In this document: one piece after another, positions 5,612 to 12,663 of the stretch
Layout of the letters: each line of letters starts with the position of its first letter
How positions within the stretch are numbered: position 1 is the stretch's first letter
DNA from: Candidatus Nomurabacteria bacterium
Lineage (GTDB): Bacteria; Patescibacteriota; Saccharimonadia; Saccharimonadales; Saccharimonadaceae
NCBI GenBank assembly: GCA_031264785.1
Contig: JAISDN010000006.1
Coordinates: 1 to 13,908 of the forward strand
Length of the DNA stretch: 13,908 nt
Reading direction: 5' to 3'
Notes under the pieces: model-generated
What the model saw: the letters and a program-made list of their open reading frames with translations, nothing else
Database searches by the model: none
What the model was told of the DNA's origin: nothing
Made by a program: the position numbers and the translations under genes

Positions 5612-6313
5612 ATGAGTAAACCGATTATTGGCATTGTAGCCCGGTCTATGGCGGCGGAAATTAGCCAGTTTGACCCCAGTAGCTTGTGGCGCGACCGCTT
5701 TAAAGTTGAGGCCGAATTTGACGAAACTATCTATCGGCACGGCGGCATTTTATTAGGGGTTTTGCCGACCGAACCGACCATGAATTACCAAAAACACCAC
5801 TGGCTGAAGGGCGAAAAGCACGATATGGTGCGAGTTTTGGAAAAATGCGACGGAGTTATTTTACAGGGTGGCCTGACAGAGAAGCTGGCTTATGAGAATC
5901 TGGTGGTGGAGTATTGCGTGAAGCATAAGGTGCCGCTGATTGGGATTTGCGCCGGGTTTAACGCTATTGTGCGCAGTTTTGGCGGAACGGTTCATAAAGA
6001 TACAACAGGGAAACATAATATCCAAAATCGGGCGCCAGCGCATAGCGTGGCGATTAAACCGACCAGTCAATTGTCCGAAATTATTGGCCAGCCAGAGGTT
6101 ATGGTGAATAGCATTCACGAAATGGTGGCGCGCGACGAGGAAATTAAGAATCTCCAGATAGCGGCGCACTCGCCGGATGGTTTGGTGGAAGCTGTTGAGA
6201 TCCAGCGGGGGGGGGTCTTTCTATTGGGCGTCAAGTGGCATCCGGAACTGCTGGGCGACAAGCATAGCGACGCCATTTGGCGGGCTTTTGTGACAGCTTG
6301 TAAAAAGCGTTAA
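5612..6313 (+). CDS. Gamma-glutamyl-hydrolase-like class-I amidotransferase (peptidase C26)
   Basis: The 233-residue protein has the class-I glutamine amidotransferase fold of the C26/PuuD group. The nucleophile elbow is GICAGFN, Cys113. The oxyanion/strand motif is GVILQGG (81-87), the VNSIHEM segment lies at 165-171, and GVKWHPELL supplies His210 and Glu212 to complete the Cys-His-Glu triad. Family members hydrolyse gamma-glutamyl amide bonds, for example in gamma-glutamyl-GABA or folyl-polyglutamate; the substrate here cannot be read. PuuD-like enzymes usually read GICRGMQ and GVQWHPE, so the Arg-to-Ala change after the catalytic Cys and the Gln-to-Lys change are departures that may alter substrate choice. 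It stands alone downstream of an extended -10 box. Its stop codon overlaps the stop of the convergent surface-protein gene in the shared bases TTAA. Confidence 0.85.
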   Translation: MSKPIIGIVARSMAAEISQFDPSSLWRDRFKVEAEFDETIYRHGGILLGVLPTEPTMNYQKHHWLKGEKHDMVRVLEKCDGVILQGGLTEKLAYENLVVEYCVKHKVPLIGICAGFNAIVRSFGGTVHKDTTGKHNIQNRAPAHSVAIKPTSQLSEIIGQPEVMVNSIHEMVARDEEIKNLQIAAHSPDGLVEAVEIQRGGVFLLGVKWHPELLGDKHSDAIWRAFVTACKKR

Positions 6314-7506
6314 TAGGTTTTAAACCCGCGTCGGGTTAGGATTATTAACAGGGACGAAGAGCTGGCTACAACTAGGCTGATTAGCATTTGGATTAGGTTA
6401 TTCAGAGGTTGTCCGGCGTTCGGAACGCCGATATTTTTCAAAGATTGCTTGGTTGAAGTAGTATTTTTGGGGACATTGGTTTTTGAGCCGCCACCGCCAC
6501 CCTCTTCGTTGCTTTTAAACCGCAGGGTCGCCACTCGGCTAGCCCAGTCTAGTGGGTAATCTGCTCCGGGGTAGACTGTTACAAAAGCCATAAACCGAGC
6601 GCCGTTAAAATACGAAGCGTCGCCGGACGACAGCGTCAAGCTAGCCGTTTTGCCGACCTCACGGACGACGTTGTTAACGGTTATGTTGCTAATTTGGGCT
6701 CTGGAATCTAGACCTAAATCGTAATGGACGTCGTTTATTACCACTAAGACGTACTCGCCCTGATCCGGCATAACTATCCAGTTGCTGCCACTTTTGATCT
6801 CGTAACAAGTGAGCTGATAAAGACCATCGTCGGCGCAGGTCAGGGCTGGGGATTCTGAATCTGAACCAGCAACGGAGTTGTTTGCCAGATCAGAAGCCAT
6901 CCCACTAGATAGAAAATTGGCGTAATTTGCGGCGATGTCGGCGTAGGGCACGGCAAAGATTTGGACAGGACCGTAATTGTCGCCAGATATATCATAATCA
7001 AACGACACCACAGCTCGTCCGCTGACCGCCATACCCATATACCATTGGTCCGCCACAAAGGTTTCGCCATCCACTGTGAAAGGGTCGGAAATCATAACCG
7101 AAATCGCTCGGTTGTTGGAGGAGTTACCGCCGCTGCAATTTGGGTTGGTGACAGTGTAGGTGTCGCCGTTTTTAATCCAATTTGGAGTGTTGACGAATTC
7201 GGCAAACGGCAGACAATTGGTGGGGATGCTAGTGTTGAAGTTAGCGATTTTACTGGTTTTGACCTGCAACCAAGTATAATAGCCATCCTGAACGCCGGGG
7301 ACGTGGGAGTTATTATTCCATAATTCGCGGGCTCGGCTGGTGTCGATGTCGTAGAGAAAAGTCGCGTCGTCGCCTTCGTCGACAGTCTGGTCGGCTGGCT
7401 CGTTAACTACAAAATAAGGCGACTCAGCCAACGCCACCGCACCGGAACTAAGTGTCATTACCACAGCCATCACTGCGGCCAGCGTTGTTTTTGTCATTTT
7501 ATTCAT
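6310..7506 (-). CDS. Secreted surface protein with sortase-like VPNAG tail
   Basis: The 398-residue protein has a classic signal peptide: basic MNKMTK, a hydrophobic core, and a likely cut after ALA27. A predicted beta-rich extracellular region follows, starting EPADQTVDEGDDATF and holding several Cys. At about 335-342 is a glycine linker (EEGGGGGS), then a Thr/Asn/Lys-rich spacer. The C-terminus is VPNAG (361-365), a hydrophobic helix (about 369-391) and TRRGFKTY. That order of pentapeptide, hydrophobic stretch and positive tail is the layout of an LPxTG-type sorting signal, with V for L and A for T. If no sortase acts on it, the helix would simply anchor the protein in the membrane. The start is supported by GGAGG four bases upstream. 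No known family was recognised for the ectodomain. It converges on the C26 gene. Confidence 0.8.
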   Translation of the reverse strand: MNKMTKTTLAAVMAVVMTLSSGAVALAESPYFVVNEPADQTVDEGDDATFLYDIDTSRARELWNNNSHVPGVQDGYYTWLQVKTSKIANFNTSIPTNCLPFAEFVNTPNWIKNGDTYTVTNPNCSGGNSSNNRAISVMISDPFTVDGETFVADQWYMGMAVSGRAVVSFDYDISGDNYGPVQIFAVPYADIAANYANFLSSGMASDLANNSVAGSDSESPALTCADDGLYQLTCYEIKSGSNWIVMPDQGEYVLVVINDVHYDLGLDSRAQISNITVNNVVREVGKTASLTLSSGDASYFNGARFMAFVTVYPGADYPLDWASRVATLRFKSNEEGGGGGSKTNVPKNTTSTKQSLKNIGVPNAGQPLNNLIQMLISLVVASSSSLLIILTRRGFKTY

Positions 7507-7526
7507 AAAACCTCCAATGTAGTCAC

Positions 7527-7578
7527 CACATATTTATTTATGTGTAGGAGTATAACATAAACATTTTGAGAAAGTCAA
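7527..7578 (-). promoter_or_regulatory. Promoter and 5'UTR hairpin of the surface-protein gene
   Basis: On the minus strand TTGACT (7578-7573), 18 bp, TGt-TATACT (-10 at 7554-7549). The leader then contains CACATA with TATGTG around a six-base loop (7544-7527), followed by the GGAGG ribosome-binding site. Unlike most promoters in the window, this one gives a normal leader of about 35 nt. Confidence 0.7.
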
Positions 7579-7616
7579 CACCAATCAATATAAGTTGTGG
7601 CGGGCCGATGGCGAAT

Positions 7617-8709
7617 TTTAAGCATATGGTCCACCACCTAAACATCTAACACACTAGTATCAATTGTAGCATGCTCAAAACCGACTAATGACTGCAAAAA
7701 CTCTAATGGGGTCATATTGCCTAGGCAACTATGTGGCCGATAGGTATTGTAGTCCAAGCAATCTTCAATGCAAAACTCTCTTAGTTCAGTCAAACTATGA
7801 CAAGCGCTAGTCAGATGATGGTAGCGCCACTTGTCAACGCCATGGCTGCGCTCAATCCGCCCATTGACTTGCGGACTAGCTGATGGAATATGGCCATAGT
7901 CAATGCCATGTTGTTCTAACCAGATTTCAGGCAGCGCCTTTTTATACTCCTTGGTTTGATGAGGTAGAGGTAACTTGTTGTTATTAAACTCCGTGCCATT
8001 GTCTGTTTGGATCTTTTTAACCAAAAAGGCAGGAGCATAGAATACCAGGGCTTTCTCCAAGAAGTCCACCGTGTTATTTACATTGCAATCGCGGTAAATC
8101 CGCTTGTATTTGATCCGCGTGCAACAATCGATGATGTCGTATTGATAGCCAGCCCGTTTCCAGTGCTTGACGTCCATCTGTAACAGTTCACCCGGAAAGT
8201 ATTGGTGATCGCTGAGCGGACGTCTCTGACGTTTATGTTTCTTCCGCTTATTTAGCAAGCCCACCCTAGTTAGAACATTATGAATCGCATGAGCAGATAC
8301 TACGATGCCATAATCCCGCTCCAAGATGTTTTTCAGGTTATCTTCACCATACATCTTAAATAGCCGTAGGCCGACGATCAAGCCAGCTAGATCAGCATCG
8401 ATCATGCCAGGATGGCTGTGTGGCGTTCTAGGTGCGTCAAACAGGCTACACAGAGTCTTGCCACCCGCTAACCATCGCTTTCGCCAATAGTAATAAGTGC
8501 GCCTAGGCACACCAAGCTTCTGACAGGCTTGGTTGACGCTACCACACCTTTCGGCTTCTAAAAACCACTCAAGCCGAATCCTAGCCCCGTATATTTGGCG
8601 CTGCTTCTCATTCATATCTTTAAACCTCATCTTAAACATCCTCCCTATGTTAAATTTATTGGTTGAAGGTGTGCAAGATGTTTGGGTGGTTGATAAAGTT
8701 TAAGCATAT
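7617..8709. mobile_element. IS481-type insertion sequence with 11-bp target duplication
   Basis: A perfect 11-bp direct repeat, TTTAAGCATAT, flanks the element at 7617-7627 and 8699-8709. Between the copies lie 1071 bp (7628-8698) with terminal inverted repeats at 7630-7652 and, inverted, 8671-8693, matching at 19 of 23 positions. The left repeat covers the stop codon of the transposase. The repeats begin 2 and 5 bases inside the duplication, so the exact ends are uncertain. The intact duplication suggests a recent insertion. It separates two divergent genes and stops five bases short of the -35 box of the helicase promoter. Confidence 0.88.
7638..8630 (-). CDS. IS481-type DDE transposase
   Basis: About 330 residues; positions below are counted from the upstream ATG at 8639. 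An N-terminal helix-turn-helix lies at about 28-56 (CGSVNQACQKLGVPRRTYYYW), then a linker, then an rve/DDE integrase core: Asp156 in LLQMDVKHW, Asp213 in IQTDNGTEF, and Glu263 in VNGRIERSHG. The C-terminus carries the usual YNTYRPHSCLGNMTPLEF. I place the start at 8630: GGGAGG ends nine bases before that ATG but touches the ATG at 8639 with no spacing. The second Asp to Glu distance is 50 residues rather than the usual 35 or so, because of an insert around PHQTKEYKKALPEIW. The frame is intact, so the enzyme may be active. Confidence 0.92.
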   Translation of the reverse strand: MRFKDMNEKQRQIYGARIRLEWFLEAERCGSVNQACQKLGVPRRTYYYWRKRWLAGGKTLCSLFDAPRTPHSHPGMIDADLAGLIVGLRLFKMYGEDNLKNILERDYGIVVSAHAIHNVLTRVGLLNKRKKHKRQRRPLSDHQYFPGELLQMDVKHWKRAGYQYDIIDCCTRIKYKRIYRDCNVNNTVDFLEKALVFYAPAFLVKKIQTDNGTEFNNNKLPLPHQTKEYKKALPEIWLEQHGIDYGHIPSASPQVNGRIERSHGVDKWRYHHLTSACHSLTELREFCIEDCLDYNTYRPHSCLGNMTPLEFLQSLVGFEHATIDTSVLDV

Positions 8710-8713
8710 TCAC

Positions 8714-8742
8714 TAGACTTTTTTGAAAAAGTGTGCTACAAT
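8714..8742 (+). promoter_or_regulatory. Promoter of the DEAD-box helicase
   Basis: TAGACT (8714-8719), 17 bp, TGc-TACAAT (8737-8742). The mRNA would have a leader of about 105 nt, with small hairpins ATCC/GGAT and TCTAC/GTAGA. The insertion sequence's target duplication ends five bases before the -35 box, so the promoter survived the insertion but upstream sequences were displaced. Confidence 0.6.
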
Positions 8743-8854
8743 GGTAGCATTGCATCCGAATGGATACCGTCTCTACAGATAAAAAGTAGATGTTTGAAGG
8801 TTTTTGCTGTTCGTCTGCACGAATAGTATTAACCAAAGAAAGGCCATTTTAATA

Positions 8855-10093
8855 ATGCCAAATTACAGAAAAACACGTCCGCAGCGAGGCGGACAGGGCG
8901 GTCGTGGCCGCGCGCCATTTAATAAAAACAGCAGCAACAGGAACGGGGGCGGTCAGCGTCGGCCAAATAAACGGCGTGGGGCTTATATTCACCCCAGTAA
9001 GTTTATTAATCAAGCTTCGACTGTAAATGTTGTGGCTGAGTATCAAGCGAGACATCGTTTTGCGGATTTTCCGTTTGTTGAGGCGATTCAGGCCAATATT
9101 CGCAGTCAGGGCTATAAAGTTCCCAGCGCCATTCAGGATCAGGCTATTTCGCACATTATGGCTGGCCGAGATATCATTGGCTTGGCTAACACCGGAACAG
9201 GGAAGACAGCGGCGTTTTTGTTGCCGATTATTAACCAACTTTACGCTAGCCGGAAGCCACTTTCGGCCATAGTGTTGGCACCGACGCGCGAATTGGCGCA
9301 GCAAATCGACGACCAATTTCGGATTTTTTCCAGTGGGATGAAATTGTATTCGACGTTACTAGTCGGCGGCGCGCCGATCAACAAGCAAATTGCCAGTTTG
9401 CGTCGCCGGCCACATATCGTCATTGCCACACCGGGTCGGACGATGGACCTGATTAAGCGCAAAGTTCTGCGCCTGGATGACATCGATGTACTGGTGTTGG
9501 ACGAGGCCGACCGTATGCTCGATATGGGTTTTGTGGGCGACATTCGGACGATTACTAGTCAAACGCCAGAGGACCGCCAGACGCTGTTTTTCAGCGCCAC
9601 CATCACGCCGCAAGTCGAACAGTTGACCAAGGAGTTTTTGCGCGACCCTAAAACCATTTCTGTCCGGACGGCCGATACTAGCGAAAGCGTCGACCAAAAT
9701 GTCGTCGAGGCTGATTCAAAAGAAGAAAAAATGGAGAAATTGATGGAAATGCTCGGCCAGGACGAATTTGAAAAAGTCTTGCTGTTTGGCGAGACTAAGC
9801 ACGGCGTGCAACGGCTGTCGGACAGATTGAACAAGCAAGGCGTCAATTCAGTGGCAATTCACGGCAACAAATCGCAGTCGCAGCGCAAAAGTGCGCTGAA
9901 ATCTTTCAAAGACAACCAGTCGCGCGTGATGGTGGCAACGGATGTGGCGGCTCGCGGCCTCGACATTCCAAACGTCAGCCACGTCATCAATTTCGACCAA
10001 CCCGCCACCTACGAAGACTACGTCCACCGCATCGGCCGAACAGGTCGCGCTGGCGCTACGGGCAAGGCGCTGACTTTTGTGGGTAAGCGTTAA
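8855..10093 (+). CDS. DEAD-box ATP-dependent RNA helicase
   Basis: The 412-residue protein has every core motif of the DEAD-box family: Q-motif region PSAIQDQAI (90-98), motif I ANTGTGKT (111-118), Ia PTRELAQQ (143-150), TPGR (192-195), DEAD (216-219), SAT (247-249), VATDVAARGLD (360-370) and HRIGRTGR (391-398). The family unwinds short RNA duplexes with ATP, in ribosome assembly, mRNA decay or cold adaptation. Residues 1-45 form a basic RG/N-rich tail (RGGQGGRGR, GGGQRRPNKRR), probably disordered and RNA-binding. The protein ends right after motif VI, with no C-terminal extension, so the RNA-binding tail is at the N-terminus. The ATG at 8855 is preceded by GAAAGG 11 bases upstream; the upstream in-frame ATG at 8804 adds an unlikely peptide. 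The gene overlaps the stop codon of hisD. Confidence 0.95.
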   Translation: MPNYRKTRPQRGGQGGRGRAPFNKNSSNRNGGGQRRPNKRRGAYIHPSKFINQASTVNVVAEYQARHRFADFPFVEAIQANIRSQGYKVPSAIQDQAISHIMAGRDIIGLANTGTGKTAAFLLPIINQLYASRKPLSAIVLAPTRELAQQIDDQFRIFSSGMKLYSTLLVGGAPINKQIASLRRRPHIVIATPGRTMDLIKRKVLRLDDIDVLVLDEADRMLDMGFVGDIRTITSQTPEDRQTLFFSATITPQVEQLTKEFLRDPKTISVRTADTSESVDQNVVEADSKEEKMEKLMEMLGQDEFEKVLLFGETKHGVQRLSDRLNKQGVNSVAIHGNKSQSQRKSALKSFKDNQSRVMVATDVAARGLDIPNVSHVINFDQPATYEDYVHRIGRTGRAGATGKALTFVGKR

Positions 10094-11370
10094 TCGCTAG
10101 TTCGTATTTCCATAGCGCGTTTGTGCGCCATTAGGCCTTCGGCTTCGGCCATAGTTGTGACGGTCGGTGCTAGTCTTCTTGCGCCGGCGGGCGAAACTTC
10201 CTGAAAACTGACGAATTTGTAAAAATCTTCCATCGTTAAGCCACTGTTGCTTTTAGCCCAACCGCTGGTCGGTAAGGTGTGGTTAGTGCCTGACGCGTAG
10301 TCTCCGGCGCTTTCTGGTGAGAAGTTACCCAAGAAGACCGAGCCGGCATTTTTAACTTGACGCGCCCATTTTGGAGCATTCGCAATGCTCAAAATCAAGT
10401 GCTCTGGCGCATAAAGGTTGGAGAATTCCATTGCCTCGTTAAGATTTTTTACTACTAGAACCAGGGAATTTTTAAGCGATTGCTCGGCAATCTCTCGGCG
10501 CGGCAAGTCCAGTAATTGTTTTTCAACCTCGCCTATCACATTTTTGGCAAATGTATGCCGTGTCGTTAGCAAAACTACCTGGCTGTCAACACCGTGTTCG
10601 GCTTGGCTCAACAAGTCGGCCGCCACAAAGTCCGCTCGCGCCGTTTCGTCTGCTATCATCATTACTTCAGATGGGCCAGCCGGCATATCAATTGCCACGC
10701 CGTAGTTTTGCGCCATTTGTTTCGCCGCCGTTACGAACTGGTTACCTGGGCCGAAGATTTTATCAACTTTTGGAACAGTTTTAGTGCCTAGGGCGAGGGC
10801 GGCGATTGCTTGCGCACCACCAACTTTGGCGATCTTTTTAATCCCGACCAAATTGGCTGTAAACAAAATAGTCGGATCAACTGTGCCGTCTTGGCGCGGC
10901 GGCGTGGTGAGGACGATGTTCTCACAACCCGCCAACTGTGCCGGGATCCCTAACATTAACACGGTCGAAAACAGCGGGGCTGTGCCACCGGGCACATACA
11001 GGCCGACATTTTCGATCGCGCGCGGTTCGCGCCAACACTTGACACCGGGCGTGGTCTCGATAATTTTTGTCGATCGGCTCAACTGCGATTTATGAAACTT
11101 CCTGATGTTGCGCGCCGCGATTTTTATAGCGCGCTTTAACTCGCTGGGAGTTTGCACATCGGCCGCAGCAATCTCTGCCTCGCTCGCGAGCAGGTCATTC
11201 AACTTTACCTTATCGAACTGTTTAGTGAACTCACATAAAGCCGTATCGCCACGTTTGGCAACTGCCGTAAAAATCTTTTTGATGGTCGCGGAGAGGCCGG
11301 CATTTTCCAGTTCCGGTCGAGCGCAAAGTTCCGCCCATTCGTCTTTACTAATATTTTGATAGATTTTCAT
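10090..11370 (-). CDS. hisD: Histidinol dehydrogenase
   Basis: The 426-residue protein has the full length of the family. HisD oxidises L-histidinol in two NAD-dependent steps through histidinal to L-histidine, the last steps of histidine biosynthesis, in the cytoplasm. Key residues are present: GPGN (207-210), the signature MPAGPSEVMMIADE (229-242), zinc ligands Gln256 and His259 in SQAEH, the catalytic pair Glu323-His324 in APEHL, Asp357 in SAGDYASGTNHTLPT, and C-terminal zinc ligand His416 in GLMAHKRAMEIR. The enzyme therefore looks active. The gene starts three bases after the hisG stop, and its ribosome-binding site (AAAGGGAT) lies within the last hisG codons, so it is translationally coupled to hisG. 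It ends in a TTAA overlap with the helicase stop codon. Confidence 0.96.
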   Translation of the reverse strand: MKIYQNISKDEWAELCARPELENAGLSATIKKIFTAVAKRGDTALCEFTKQFDKVKLNDLLASEAEIAAADVQTPSELKRAIKIAARNIRKFHKSQLSRSTKIIETTPGVKCWREPRAIENVGLYVPGGTAPLFSTVLMLGIPAQLAGCENIVLTTPPRQDGTVDPTILFTANLVGIKKIAKVGGAQAIAALALGTKTVPKVDKIFGPGNQFVTAAKQMAQNYGVAIDMPAGPSEVMMIADETARADFVAADLLSQAEHGVDSQVVLLTTRHTFAKNVIGEVEKQLLDLPRREIAEQSLKNSLVLVVKNLNEAMEFSNLYAPEHLILSIANAPKWARQVKNAGSVFLGNFSPESAGDYASGTNHTLPTSGWAKSNSGLTMEDFYKFVSFQEVSPAGARRLAPTVTTMAEAEGLMAHKRAMEIRTSD

Positions 11371-11373
11371 AGC

Positions 11374-12097
11374 TTAATCCCTTTCGATTTCTAATAATCC
11401 GTAATCCACGGTTGGCGTTTTGCCGGAATAATATTGGTCGCTCATCGGGAAAAACTGTCCGTTCGACCAAGTCCCTTCAACCGCCTCACCGCTGTCCGCG
11501 TCCCGCACTTGACGTCCCCATAGACCGCCTAGCGTGATTGGCGTAGCGGCCAGTCGTGCGATTTCTAAATTGTTAGCCTGCGCCGAAGCGCCGGTTTCAA
11601 CAATATCAAACGCGGCATTGGTTTCGCCTGTCGCTGGATAACTTTCGGCTTTACCGTTAACAACGATTGTTTCGGCTAGCCTCAAGTTTTCTTCGACCAT
11701 AAACTTTTGTAAACCATTTGGGAAACTAGTCGCCACGGTCATTTTGTCCGGTAGAGTTTCGCCGGCGCGACCCAGCAGGGCAAAACGACAGGGTAGATCC
11801 CGGATTTTTTCAAAAACCAATCCGCCACTGTCGCCCTCCCCAAATCTGTCCGAACCGCATAAGCCAAAATCCGCACCACCACGAGCGATCCGTGATACCA
11901 TATCGCCGCCGCTGGTTAAAATGAAACTAACCTTGGCTAAATTGGATTGGATGAAGACGCCTCCGTGTGAAATACTCTGGTGACGGCGCGTCAATATCGG
12001 CTACGTTGCGTAGCCAGTCTATCGACCTGTTTAAGTTGCGCTTTGTTACTAAAATCTTTTTGGCCTGTTGGGCCTTTTTAATACTTATTATACTCAT
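11374..12097 (-). CDS. hisG: ATP phosphoribosyltransferase, split by a +1 frame break
   Basis: HisG joins ATP and PRPP to give phosphoribosyl-ATP, the first and controlled step of histidine biosynthesis. The C-terminal frame (open from a TTG at 11994) carries the fold: RIARGGADFGLCGSDRFGE, VATSFPNGLQKFM, then SYPATGETNAAFDIVETG and ASAQANNLE. It lacks the first strand. That strand sits in another frame starting at ATG 12097, with AGGAG seven bases upstream. It reads MSIISIKK...KKILVTKRNLNRSIDWL up to FTRRRLH, which fits the N-terminus of HisG, and stops at TAG 11929-11927. Moving +1 near 11951-11956 joins the two into about 240 residues, the size of short-form HisG, which normally works with HisZ. 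The cause may be a disabling mutation, an assembly error or programmed frameshifting. If annotated without the break, the gene would run 11374-11994. Confidence 0.85.
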
Positions 12098-12131
12098 TTT
12101 AATACTCCTAAATTATTTAATTAATGCCTCT

Positions 12132-12227
12132 GTTGCTCGTCGGCGTTGCGCGAAGCGGCAGAGAAAACAAAAACGCCGAGCAACCGGCGATAATTTTATA
12201 AATCAAAATAACGCCAGTCAACTCGGC
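12132..12227 (-). promoter_or_regulatory. his leader: mutually exclusive terminator and antiterminator
   Basis: On the minus strand segment 1, GCCGAG (12227-12222) plus CTGGCG (12217-12212), pairs with segment 2, CGCCGG (12189-12184) plus CTCGGC (12180-12175). GTTTTTGTTTT follows segment 2, so this is a rho-independent terminator (T-run 12173-12164). The same segment 2 (GTTGCTC-GGCGTT, 12184-12172) can instead pair with segment 3 (AACGCC, three-base bulge, GAGCAAC, 12147-12132), 13 pairs, which would break the terminator. This is the geometry of transcription attenuation. The terminator can also stop read-through from the gene at 12307-12657. I see no T-box consensus (AGGGTGGNACC). Confidence 0.7.
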
Positions 12228-12262
12228 AACAGATGGGTTTGGGTGTTTTGAAAATATTTCAT
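12218..12262 (-). CDS. Possible his leader peptide, 14 codons
   Basis: ATG to TGA reads MKYFQNTQTHLLPS. The ATG lies six bases after the -10 box, so the mRNA would be leaderless. The last codons and the TGA overlap terminator segment 1, so a ribosome here would hide segment 1 and favour the antiterminator. Only one His codon (residue 10) is present, whereas known his leader peptides carry runs of His, so a role as histidine sensor is uncertain. Confidence 0.4.
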   Translation of the reverse strand: MKYFQNTQTHLLPS

Positions 12263-12268
12263 ACGCTT

Positions 12269-12297
12269 ATTATACCACGCTTACTTTTGGTTTGCAA
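12269..12297 (-). promoter_or_regulatory. Promoter of the his operon
   Basis: TTGCAA (12297-12292), exactly 17 bp, TATAAT (12274-12269), the best-formed -10 in the window. It begins ten bases after the stop codon of the upstream gene on the same strand. Confidence 0.8.
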
Positions 12298-12306
12298 GGG
12301 GTTTAT

Positions 12307-12657
12307 TTACGATTGTTTCTCAATTTTTCCAGTGGTTACCAGAATCGCGCCTTTCGGTTCGGTTCTTTTATTCGTAAAAAGCTTTTTTACCCGTTCAAAC
12401 CATTCGCCGTCATTGAAATATTCGGCCTCGCCATAAATCCGAGCACCATACCAATTCTTGTCAAAACAAGTCATGCAAATTTTGTTGTGTGTCATTATAT
12501 TCGCGACAGTTTTTACCATTTCATTATGGCTGATTAATAATTGGTCGTCCGAAACAACCGCTACGTCCGACGCCACAGCAATATTCGGCCGTTCGCCATC
12601 GCTTGTCGCGATGCTAATCGGATTGTTTTCTAATAAATCCTTATATTCTGATAGCAT
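12307..12657 (-). CDS. PNPOx-like FMN-binding split-barrel protein
   Basis: The 116-residue protein resembles the pyridoxamine 5'-phosphate oxidase-like split beta-barrel family: a short N-terminal helix (MLSEYKDLLENN), ISIATSDGERPNIAVASDVAVV, LLISHNEMVKTVANIMTHNKICMTCFD, then YGARIYGEAEYFNDGEWFERVKKLF. Small members of this fold bind FMN or other flavins, or haem, and act as oxidoreductases; the exact substrate cannot be read, and a true role in vitamin B6 synthesis is unlikely at this length. The ATG lies six bases after a TATAAT box with no ribosome-binding site, again pointing to a leaderless mRNA. The gene ends ten bases before the his promoter, so its transcript probably runs into the his leader and stops at the leader terminator. 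Confidence 0.75.
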   Translation of the reverse strand: MLSEYKDLLENNPISIATSDGERPNIAVASDVAVVSDDQLLISHNEMVKTVANIMTHNKICMTCFDKNWYGARIYGEAEYFNDGEWFERVKKLFTNKRTEPKGAILVTTGKIEKQS

Positions 12658-12663
12658 AATAAT

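Noticed and set aside
8804..8854. N-terminal extension of the helicase from an upstream in-frame ATG
   Set aside because: The added peptide is unlike the rest and has no ribosome-binding site; the ATG at 8855 has GAAAGG upstream and starts the RG-rich tail.
12121..12297. T-box riboswitch upstream of hisG
   Set aside because: No T-box bulge consensus (AGGGTGGNACC) or specifier-loop arrangement is visible; the pairing fits an attenuator better.
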